Of a DNA stretch of 23,855 bases, positions 7,557 to 15,571 are shown in pieces. The notes beneath the pieces are model-generated. The model made no database searches and was not told the DNA's origin. It saw only the letters and a program-made list of their open reading frames with translations. The DNA comes from Ga0077555 sp031406575 (GTDB taxonomy: Bacteria > Pseudomonadota > Alphaproteobacteria > Rhizobiales > Hyphomicrobiaceae), in contig JANOHP010000090.1 in NCBI GenBank assembly GCA_031406575.1, forward strand, positions 1 to 23,855. Direction: 5' to 3'. Both the position numbers and the translations under genes were made by a program. Position 1 is the stretch's first letter, and every line of letters begins with the position of its first letter.

Positions 7557-10417
7557 TCAGGTGGCGGACTTCGTGCTCGTGCGCACCCGTTTGAGGGCAT
7601 AGAGCGCGTCGAGCGCTGCCTTCGGCGTCAGGGTGTCGGGCTCGAGCGCATCCAACGCGGTCTCGACGGGCGAGGGTTCGCTGCGCGATCCGAAACCGCC
7701 TTTGGGTCGCGCAGCGGCAAACAGCGGCAGATCTTCGAGGCTCGCTCCGAGGCCCGGACCGGAGGCCTTGCGGCTCTCCGCCTTCTCCAGCAAATCGAGC
7801 ACCTCGCGCGCGCGCTCCACCACCGGACGCGGCAGGCCCGCGAGCTTCGCCACCTGAATGCCATAGCTGCGATCGGCCGCTCCCGCCTTGACCTTGTGCA
7901 GGAACACGATCTCCTCCTGCCATTCTTTCACGTCGACCGTCGCGTTGGCAATTTCGGCAAGCCGGCCCGCCAGCGCGGTCAGCTCGTGGTAATGCGTCGC
8001 AAACAACGCCCGGCAGCGATTGACATCGTGCAGATGCTCGACGGCGGCCCAGGCAATCGACAGGCCATCGAAAGTCGCCGTGCCACGCCCGATCTCGTCG
8101 AGGATGATAGACTTTTCTCCGTCGCCTGAGTGAGGATGGCGGCCGTCTCCACCATCTCGACCATGAATGTCGAGCGGCCCTGCGCCAGATCATCGGAGGC
8201 GCCGACGCGCGAAAACAACCGATCGACGACCCCGATCCGCGCCGACCGCGCCGGCACGTAACTGCCCATCTGCGCGAGCACGACGATCAACGCGTTCTGG
8301 CGCAGGAATGTCGATTTGCCCGCCATGTTGGGGCCGGTGACGATCCAGATCCGCTTGTCGGCCCGTTCGTCGAAGCCGGTGCCGCGCGGATGGCTCGACG
8401 TCGGTAGCGGATAGGCCGTATCGGCTGTCGACGGGGGCGCGCGGCCCAGGATGCAATCGTTCTCGACGAAGGGACCCGCACGCGCCGCCTTCAGCGCCTG
8501 TTCGACAACGGGATGGCGACCACCCTCCACCTCGAAGCCGACACCATCGTCGACCCGGGGGCGCACGTAGTTTTCCTGCTCGGCCACTTCGGCCAGCGCC
8601 GCCAGCACATCGAGTTCGGCCTGCGCCTCGGCTGCGGCCACCAACCCCTGCTCGGCTGTGGCGACCCGTGCGGCCAGCTCGGAAAACACCTCCTGCTCGA
8701 TGGCCAAGGCTCGCTCGGCCGCCGACGCGATGCGCCCTTCGGTCTCTTCGAGCTCGACCGTTGTGAAGCGCATGGCATTCGCCATCGTCTGGCGATGGCG
8801 AAACGTTGCGTCGAGCGGCGGCGTCTGCATCGGCTTGGCGTTGGCCACCGTCGTCTCGATGTAGAAGCCCAGAATGTTGTTGTGCCGGATCTTCAGTGTT
8901 TTGACGCCGGTCGTCTCGATGTAGCGGGCTTCCAGGCCCGCCATGATGCGGCGACTGTCGTCGCGCAGGCGCAGCGCGTCGTCGAGATCCGCGCGGTAGC
9001 CTGTTGCCACGAAACCACCGTCGCGGCGATGCACGGGGGGCTCCTCGACCAGCGCGCGCGCGAGCGTCTGGTGCACCGCATCGGAGACGCCCGACAAGCG
9101 CGTCGCGATCTGCGCCAACGCCTCGGGCAATCCCATGGCGCCCGCGCTGTCCAGCATGGCGCGATTGCACCGTCCGGCCGCCTCCAAACCATCGCGCACC
9201 GCGCCCAGATCGCGCGGGCTGCCCCGCCCCAGTGCCAATCGCGACACCGCGCGCGCCACATCGGGCGCCGCCCGCATGATGGCCCGCAGATCGTCGCGCA
9301 ATGTCGCGCGCTCGATGAGAAACGCGATCGCATCGAGGCGCACATCGATCGCGCGCACGTCGCGCAGCGGGCTCGCCAACCGCGCCGCCAGCTCACGGGC
9401 GCCAGCCCCCGTCACCGTGCGATCGATGGCGACCAGCAGACTGCCGTCGCGCCCGCCCGACGTGGAGCGAAGCAGCTCGAGGCTCGCGCGGCTCGCGGCG
9501 TCGATGACCAGCAGGGCTTCTGCCCCGGACCGGCGCGGAGGCCGCACCAGGGGCCGGGCACCGATCTGCGTCAAGTCCACATATTTCAACAGCGCGCCCA
9601 CGGCCGCCAGTTCGGGTCGCGTGAACGCACCGAACGCGCCCAGCTCCGTGACGCCCAGCCGCTCCTTCAAAAGCCGCTCGCCCGACAGGCTGTCGAAGAA
9701 CGCGCCCGCGATCGGTGCGATCGCCGCACCGACCGCCTTGGCGAGACCGATCAGAGTGGCATCGTTGGCGACCGCATCGGCGACCAGAAGCTCGCCCGGC
9801 GCCAGTCGCGTGATCTCGCCCCCCAGATCGACCACATCGATGTCGCCCACTTCGAATTCACCCGTCGACAGATCGAGCGACGCCATCGCCACACGTCGGC
9901 GACTGCCGTCGGGACCGGGCGCATGAAAGAGCGCAGTCAAATAATTGCGCACCTTGGCGTCGAGGAGGGAGTCTTCGGTGAGCGTGCCCGGCGTCACCAG
10001 CCGCACGACATCGCGCCGCACGATCGACTTGGCGCCGCGCTTGCGCGCTTCGGCGGGGTCTTCCATCTGCTCGCAGACGGCGACGCGAAAGCCCTTGCGA
10101 ATGAGCCGTTGCAGATATTCATCGGCGCGATGCACCGGCACGCCGCACATCGGAATATCTTGGCCGATATGCTTGCCGCGCTTGGTCAGCACGATGCCCA
10201 GCGCCTGGGAGGCTGCGACCGCATCCTCGAAAAACAGCTCGTAGAAATCGCCCATCCGATACCACAGCAGGCAATCGGGATTGGCCGTCTTGATCTCGAG
10301 ATACTGCACCATCGAGGGCGAACCGCCGGCGGCGACGACAACAGCGGGCTCGGCCATGGCCACGCCCGAGTGATCGTCCCCATCTCCACCAGCACGGCTC
10401 GTCATTTTGGGCGCCAT
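7557..10417 (-). pseudogene. mutS: DNA mismatch repair protein MutS, interrupted by a one-base frameshift
   Basis: The N-terminal frame carries the MutS mismatch-recognition motif (YRMGDFYELFFEDA, with the F-x-E pair), the connector, lever and clamp regions, and the Walker A loop GPNMAGKST (near 8337-8311). At about 8108-8112 the frame slips: after ATEK-S-L it reads nonsense and stops at 7979. The correct continuation, I-I-L-D-E-I-G-R-G-T then FDGLSIAWAAVEH and FATHYHEL, lies in the neighbouring frame and ends normally at 7557. One missing base explains this exactly. As written the product lacks Walker B, the HTH and the C-terminal tail and would not repair mismatches; a sequencing error is equally possible. 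Several starts are possible (10462 GTG, 10417, 10405 and 10357 ATG); none has a strong ribosome site. I use 10417, which does not overlap the nitroreductase. Confidence 0.9.
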
Positions 10418-10424
10418 CCGACGA

Positions 10425-11138
10425 TCAACCGACGAAGTGCACGAAGTTTTCAACCGGCTCACGCTCGGTGCGAAACGTGTTCACTTTGGCGCTCGTGTCG
10501 GGATAGCCCAGCGCCATGCCGCAGATCACCATCTGCTGCTGGGGAATCGCGAGGCGGCGACGGATGATCTCGTGGAAGTTGGCGAAAGCGGCCTGCGGAC
10601 AGGTCTCCAACCCGAATTGGCGGGCGGCGATCATCACCGTCTGAATAAACATACCGCAGTCGAGCCAGGACCCCATCTCGAGGTCACGATCGATCGAAAA
10701 CACCAAGCCCGTCGGCGCGCCGAAAAAGTCGAAGTTCTGCCGGCGCTGTGCGTGCATGCCGGCCTTGTCCTCGCGCGTGAGGCCCAGCGTTGCGTAAAGC
10801 CCCCATCCGCACGCCCGCCGCCGGGCCTGATAGGGCTCGCGCCAAGTGACGGGGTAGTAATTGTATTCCCGCGTGGCTTCCCCCGATGTGTCGTAGGCGT
10901 GGAGAATCTCGGCGCAGAGCGCATCACGCGGCGCGCCATCGACGACCCACACGCGCCAAGGCTGGATATTGGAACCAGAGGGCGCCCGCGCCGCTGTCTC
11001 GAGGATACGCTGTACGATATCGCGCGGCACCGGCGTCGTCTCGAACGCCCGGATGGATTGGCGACCGCGAATGGCGTCCTCGACAGTGAGATCGGGGCGC
11101 TCGCGGTTGGTGGGTCGATTCCGATCGATGGCAGTCAT
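10425..11138 (-). CDS. Nitroreductase family protein
   Basis: The ATG at 11138 (MTAIDRNRPT) gives 237 residues; the frame is open to 11177 but the extra 13 residues are not needed for the domain. The FMN-binding pattern is clear: RGRQSIRAFETTPVP near the N-terminus, AARAPSGSNIQPWRVWVV, GLETCPQAAF in the second half and GMALGYPD near the end. Members are flavin-dependent, NAD(P)H-using cytosolic dimers that reduce nitroaromatics, quinones or enones; physiological substrates are rarely known. The stop lies 7 bp before the chosen mutS start on the same strand, so the two genes probably share a transcript, though no functional link is evident. It is divergent from SURF1. Confidence 0.9.
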   Translation of the reverse strand: MTAIDRNRPTNRERPDLTVEDAIRGRQSIRAFETTPVPRDIVQRILETAARAPSGSNIQPWRVWVVDGAPRDALCAEILHAYDTSGEATREYNYYPVTWREPYQARRRACGWGLYATLGLTREDKAGMHAQRRQNFDFFGAPTGLVFSIDRDLEMGSWLDCGMFIQTVMIAARQFGLETCPQAAFANFHEIIRRRLAIPQQQMVICGMALGYPDTSAKVNTFRTEREPVENFVHFVG

Positions 11139-11238
11139 GTGGGGTTGCGTCTCCAGGCTCGCGGTTCGCCCGCGCATTTAGGCCGAGCAGCACGCAAACG
11201 ACAACGCTGTTCCGCACGGGCTCATCGCGACGCGTCGA

Positions 11239-12093
11239 ATGGCCGTCTTGCTGGCGGCGTTCGCGCACCCGACATCGAGACGCGTGTCGTTTCCCTCATC
11301 GAGAGTGCCAATCCCGTTGCCCGCTCGCACCCCCACAGGACTGCTCTGGCCGACGATTGCCACAGGTGTGGCGTTTGCGCTCCTGATGGTCTTAGGATCG
11401 TGGCAACTCGAGCGCAAAGCGTGGAAAGAGGGCTTGATCGCCCAGATTAGCGCGCGCCCCCACGCCGTGCCGCTCTCTCTGGATGACGCGATCGACCAAA
11501 TTGCGAGGGGCCGCAACCTCGAGTACGCACGCGTCAGCGTCAGCGGCCGGTTTCATCCCGACAAAACGCTCTATCTGTTCGCACCTGAGGCCGGCGAAAC
11601 CGGCTGGCATGCCTATGTGCCCCTCGAAACAGCCTCTGGACGCCTCGTCCTCGTCAACCGGGGGTGGATCAGCAAGGCGCGGCGGAATGAGCCGTCTCCG
11701 CCCTCCAACGCCCCGCAGCCAGAGGTCCATCTCGTCGGCCTCCTGCGCCATCCGGGCTCGGCGGGAACATTCACGCCCCCCAATGATGTCAGTCGCAACA
11801 TCTGGCACTGGCGCGATGTGGCCGCGATGGCGCGAGCGGCGTTTCCCGCCGAGGCGAGCAGGGTTCTACTCTTTACCATCGATCGCGAAGCCGATCCTGC
11901 GGGACGGGCCGAGCCCGGCGCCCCCCGCGGCGGCGTCACCCGGGTCGTCCTGCCCAATCGCCATCTGGAATACGCCCTCACGTGGTACGGATTGGGACTC
12001 ACGCTCCTCGGTGTTTATGCTACGTTCTCTTGGTCGCGATGGCGCTCGCGGCGACGCTCGTCTACAACGAGCCCCAGTCGTGGCGGGTTATAG
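11239..12093 (+). CDS. SURF1 family cytochrome oxidase assembly protein
   Basis: The 284-residue protein has the SURF1 architecture: an N-terminal membrane segment (about 36-55) running into LGSWQLERKAWK (52-63), a periplasmic domain with YVPLETASGRLVLVNRGWI, and a C-terminal membrane segment starting at NRHLEYALTWYGLG (240-253). Both signature motifs are intact. SURF1 helps insert haem a into subunit I of aa3-type cytochrome c oxidase and sits in the inner membrane. The ATG at 11239 gives a slightly long cytoplasmic N-terminus; a later non-ATG start is possible. In alphaproteobacteria surf1 commonly follows cox genes and precedes thrC, as here on the downstream side, while upstream a divergent nitroreductase has replaced the cox genes. 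The 103-bp gap to thrC holds no gene. Confidence 0.9.
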   Translation: MAVLLAAFAHPTSRRVSFPSSRVPIPLPARTPTGLLWPTIATGVAFALLMVLGSWQLERKAWKEGLIAQISARPHAVPLSLDDAIDQIARGRNLEYARVSVSGRFHPDKTLYLFAPEAGETGWHAYVPLETASGRLVLVNRGWISKARRNEPSPPSNAPQPEVHLVGLLRHPGSAGTFTPPNDVSRNIWHWRDVAAMARAAFPAEASRVLLFTIDREADPAGRAEPGAPRGGVTRVVLPNRHLEYALTWYGLGLTLLGVYATFSWSRWRSRRRSSTTSPSRGGL

Positions 12094-12196
12094 GGAAACC
12101 GGTAACCTTGATTGCTGGTTGCCTTGTGGCCCAGCCGCTTCTTTACCTACTGTCGGGCGTCTGTCCCCACCCCTTACTGGAGCTTCGTCGAGTCCC

Positions 12197-13603
12197 GTGA
12201 AATACGTGAGCACTCGCGGGTCCGCCCCCGCGCTCGGCTTTGAAGACGTGCTCCTCACGGGCTTGGCTCGCGATGGCGGCTTGTACGTGCCCGACGTGTG
12301 GCCGCGCCTGACGTCGGCCGAAATCGCAGCCCTCGCCGGCCGGTCCTACGAAGATGTGGCGCTCGAAATCATGCGCCCGTTCATCGGCGGCGAAATTCCG
12401 GACGCCGACCTCGCCACGATCATCACCGACGCCTATGCGACGTTCACCCACCGCGCCGTCGCGCCGCTGGTGCAAATGGCACCCAACGCGTGGATTCTCG
12501 AGCTGTTCCACGGGCCGACGCTGGCGTTCAAAGACATCGCCATGCAGGTGCTCGCGCGTCTCATGGACCGCACCCTGACGCGTCGTGGCACCCGCGCCAC
12601 GATCATCGCCGCCACGTCCGGCGATACGGGCGGGGCCGCAATCGAAGCCTTCCGTGGCCGCGAGGCGATCGACATTTTTGTCCTCTACCCGCACGGCCGC
12701 GTCAGCGACGTGCAACGTCGCCAGATGACGACGCCGACGGAAGCCAATGTTCATGCGTTGGCGATCGACGGTACCTTCGATGACTGCCAGAATTTGGTGA
12801 AGGTGTTGTTCAACGATCACGCCCTGCGCGACACGCTGGGACTGGCAGGGGTGAATTCCATCAACTGGGCGCGCCTGATGGCGCAGATCGTCTACTATTT
12901 CACGGCCGCCGTCGCCCTGGGAGCACCGGGCCGGCGCGTCTCCTTTGCGGTGCCGACGGGAAATTTCGGCGATGTGTTTGCGGGCTGGGGTGCCCAGCGC
13001 ATGGGGCTCCCCATCGACCGCCTCGTCATCGCCACGAACATGAACGATATTCTGGTTCGTAGCCTGGAAACGGGCCGTTATGCGCCGTCCGGCGTCACGG
13101 CAACCCTCAGCCCGAGCATGGACATCCAGATCTCCTCCAATTTCGAGCGCGTTTTGTTCGAGGCCTGCGGCCGCGACGCGGCACGCGTGCACGCCCAGAT
13201 GGCGGCGCTGGCACAAGGTCACGGTTTCGACGTGACCCAGGCACAGCTCGCCGCGCTGCGCGGCGCATTTGCGGCTGCTCGTGTCGATGAAAGCGAGACC
13301 ATCGCCGAAATACGGCGCCTCCATCGCGAGACGGGCTATATCGCCGACCCCCATACCGCCGTCGGCATTGCCGCGGCCCGAAAGATCGCTGGCGATCGGG
13401 CCATTCCCCTGATTCATCTCGCCACCGCCCACCCCGCCAAGTTCCCCGATGCCGTGGCCACAGCGATCGGTGCTCTACCGGGCGTGCCACCGATCATCGA
13501 CCAGCAACGCACGCGACCCGAACGCACCACACGACTGCCGAGCGATCGCACCGCGATCGTCGATTTCATCAGGGCGCACGCACGCGCCGGGAGAACTGCA
13601 TGA
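12197..13603 (+). CDS. thrC: Threonine synthase
   Basis: Threonine synthase converts O-phosphohomoserine to threonine with PLP in the cytoplasm. The product is 468 residues, the usual length for the bacterial ThrC type. The start is a GTG at 12197 (read as MKYVSTRG), because no ATG lies close and homologues begin with this KYVSTRG motif; a GGAG is upstream, somewhat distant. Characteristic segments are DGGLYVPDVWP, the PLP lysine in LAFKDIAMQ (K112), the phosphate loop TSGDTGGAAIEA (140-), GVNSINWARLMAQ, PTGNFGDVFAG and QISSNFERVLFE. The frame is open far upstream through SURF1, but that part is an out-of-frame shadow. It overlaps the next gene by four bases (ATGA). Confidence 0.95.
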   Translation: MKYVSTRGSAPALGFEDVLLTGLARDGGLYVPDVWPRLTSAEIAALAGRSYEDVALEIMRPFIGGEIPDADLATIITDAYATFTHRAVAPLVQMAPNAWILELFHGPTLAFKDIAMQVLARLMDRTLTRRGTRATIIAATSGDTGGAAIEAFRGREAIDIFVLYPHGRVSDVQRRQMTTPTEANVHALAIDGTFDDCQNLVKVLFNDHALRDTLGLAGVNSINWARLMAQIVYYFTAAVALGAPGRRVSFAVPTGNFGDVFAGWGAQRMGLPIDRLVIATNMNDILVRSLETGRYAPSGVTATLSPSMDIQISSNFERVLFEACGRDAARVHAQMAALAQGHGFDVTQAQLAALRGAFAAARVDESETIAEIRRLHRETGYIADPHTAVGIAAARKIAGDRAIPLIHLATAHPAKFPDAVATAIGALPGVPPIIDQQRTRPERTTRLPSDRTAIVDFIRAHARAGRTA

Positions 13604-14877
13604 CGATGACGATCTCCCGCTTGTCGAGTGGCCTTCGGGTCGTCTCGCACGCCATGCCGCACCTGGGCACGGTGGCTCTGGGGCTCTGGGTGCAGTCGGG
13701 CGCCCGCCACGAAGCCGAACGCGAGCACGGCATTTCGCATCTGCTCGAGCATATGGCCTTCAAGGGGACCGCGCAGCGCAGCGCCCGCGATATCGCCGAA
13801 GAGATCGAACAGGTCGGCGGCGATCTCAATGCCGCAACGAGCCTGGATACGACGCACTATTACGCCCGCGTCCTGAAAGACGACATCAATGTCGCGCTCG
13901 AGCTGCTGGCCGATATCGTCCAGAACCCGCTCTACGAGCCCGACGAGCTGGAGCGTGAGCGCGACGTGATCCTGCAGGAGATCGCCGCCACCCGCGACAG
14001 TCCCGACGACCTCGTCTACGATCTCCTCCAGGACGCCGCCTATGCGGGCCAACCACTGGGTCGCTCGATTATCGGTACGCCCGAAAGTGTCTCGGCCTTC
14101 ACGACGTCGGATCTGCGCGCCTTTTTGGCCTCGCACTATACGGCGGGCCGGATGGTGCTGTCGGCGTCCGGCAACGTCGACCACGACAAGCTCGTGCGCG
14201 CCGCGGAGCGCCTGTTCGCCGCTGTGGCGCCGGGTGCACCGGAGTTGGGCGATCGCGCCCGCTATCTGGGGGGGCCCCGCCATTCGGAAAAACCCTTCGA
14301 GCAGGCGCATGTGGTCATGGGCTTCGAGGCCATGTCCTACCTCGATCCCGACTTCTATGCGGCTCAGGTGTTTTCCGGCCTGTTCGGCGGCGGCATGTCG
14401 TCTCGCCTGTTTCAGGAAATTCGCGAAAAGCGAGGCCTGTGCTACTCGATCTATTCCTCGGCCTGGGGCCTGAACGACGCTGGCCTGCTGACCATTCATG
14501 CGGCGACGGGCGCCGACATGCTCGACGAGCTGATCGGGGTCGTCAATGACGAGCTCGCCCGGGCCGCCGAAGACAAGCCCAGCGAACGCGAAGTGCAGCG
14601 CGCCAAGGCCCAAATCAAAGCCGGCATTTTGATGAGCTTCGAAAGCTCCGTTGCACGCGCCGAACAGATTGCCCGCCAAGTGCTCGCCTTCGATCGGCTC
14701 GTGCCAACCGAGGAACTGATCGAACGTGTCGAATCGGTCACACCCGAACGCGCCCGCGACACCGCGCGGCGCATCGTGCTGGGATCGCAGATGTCGATTG
14801 CCGTTGTCGGTGCAGGTAAAAAAGGGCGGGATATCGCAACACAGGCAATGAAGCGTATAAGCGTCGAGCATATCTAG
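13600..14877 (+). CDS. M16 family zinc metallopeptidase (mitochondrial processing peptidase-like)
   Basis: The ATG overlaps the thrC stop, indicating translational coupling. The 425-residue protein has the inverted zinc motif HLLEH (47-51) within EHGISHLLEHMAFKGT, with the third ligand E127 exactly 76 residues after H51, in ERERDVILQEIA. The C-terminal half contains the second M16 fold, with SSRLFQEIREKRGLCYSIYS. All catalytic residues are present, so it should be an active peptidase of the processing-peptidase-beta type. Bacterial single-chain members are thought to degrade peptides, and the natural substrate is unknown. The thrC-M16 pairing is a recurring alphaproteobacterial arrangement. 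Confidence 0.93.
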   Translation: MTMTISRLSSGLRVVSHAMPHLGTVALGLWVQSGARHEAEREHGISHLLEHMAFKGTAQRSARDIAEEIEQVGGDLNAATSLDTTHYYARVLKDDINVALELLADIVQNPLYEPDELERERDVILQEIAATRDSPDDLVYDLLQDAAYAGQPLGRSIIGTPESVSAFTTSDLRAFLASHYTAGRMVLSASGNVDHDKLVRAAERLFAAVAPGAPELGDRARYLGGPRHSEKPFEQAHVVMGFEAMSYLDPDFYAAQVFSGLFGGGMSSRLFQEIREKRGLCYSIYSSAWGLNDAGLLTIHAATGADMLDELIGVVNDELARAAEDKPSEREVQRAKAQIKAGILMSFESSVARAEQIARQVLAFDRLVPTEELIERVESVTPERARDTARRIVLGSQMSIAVVGAGKKGRDIATQAMKRISVEHI

Positions 14878-14983
14878 GGGTCGCCGCCAGCGACCGACAG
14901 CGGCGCCGCGCGGTGCCACCGGTCGGTGTCGAGTGGCAGACCACTGGACCGAGGGGCATTTGGTCGGGGCGCATGTCGGACAC

Positions 14984-15571
14984 ATGGTGTTTGTTCGTCC
15001 ATCGCCGTTTTTGGAACCGTTCCCGGTACTGCGGGGCGCGGGTGTGGTGCTGCGTCCACCGACACTGTCGGATTACGAGGCCTGGGCCGAGGTGCGGGCG
15101 GCCAGCAAAGCCCAGCTCACGCCTTATGAACCGCGATGGACGTCCGACGAGCTGTCACGTGCCGCCTTCAAAGCACGCCTCAAACGCTACCAGCATGAGA
15201 CGCGCAATGACTTTGGTCATGCCTTCTTCGTGTTCGACCCTATCGACCGAACACTGATGGGCGGAATTACCCTGTCCGGCGTGCGCCGGGGCGTCAGCCA
15301 ATCGGCGTTCGTGGGCTATTGGATGGGGACACCCTACACGCGCCGAGGCCATGCCACCGCCGCCGTGCGCCGCGTCGTCGATTATGCCGTCGCGGAGCTG
15401 CACCTGCACCGGCTCGAGGCCGCCTGTATGCCGCGCAACGACGCCTCACTGCGGGTTCTGGAAAAAGCCGGATTCGTGCGCGAAGGACTGGCTCGTGGAT
15501 ACCTCGCAATCCACGGGGCGTGGGAGGATCACGCATTGCTCGCACTGCTGGCCGAGGACCGCGTCCCATGA
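14984..15571 (+). CDS. GNAT N-acetyltransferase, RimJ/RimL-like
   Basis: I choose the ATG at 14984 (MVFVRPSPFLEP; 195 residues), which matches the expected short lead-in to VLRGAGVVLRPPTLSDYEAW. A GTG at 14933 would add 17 residues. The acetyl-CoA-binding segment is YWMGTPYTRRGHATAAVRRVV, followed by LHRLEAACMPRNDASLRVLEKAGFVREG and a final GAWEDHALLALL, the standard RimJ/RimL pattern. Relatives acetylate N-termini of ribosomal proteins or detoxify small amines; the target here is not determinable. The stop overlaps the ATG of the next gene by four bases, so the two are translationally coupled, as in other thrC-M16-GNAT clusters. Confidence 0.9.
   Translation: MVFVRPSPFLEPFPVLRGAGVVLRPPTLSDYEAWAEVRAASKAQLTPYEPRWTSDELSRAAFKARLKRYQHETRNDFGHAFFVFDPIDRTLMGGITLSGVRRGVSQSAFVGYWMGTPYTRRGHATAAVRRVVDYAVAELHLHRLEAACMPRNDASLRVLEKAGFVREGLARGYLAIHGAWEDHALLALLAEDRVP

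Noticed and set aside
8104..8120. Programmed -1 frameshift in mutS
   Set aside because: The local sequence GGAG-AAAA-GTC is not a proper X-XXY-YYZ heptamer in the right frame, and recoding in mutS is not known to me. A deletion or assembly error is simpler.
8513..10567. 684-residue plus-strand frame opposite mutS
   Set aside because: It is antisense to a clear MutS, rich in His, Arg and Gln, and shows no domain; a typical shadow in GC-rich DNA.
11483..12196. Long upstream extension of the thrC frame
   Set aside because: It overlaps SURF1 in another frame and has low-complexity, shadow-like composition. The GTG at 12197 matches the conserved ThrC N-terminus.
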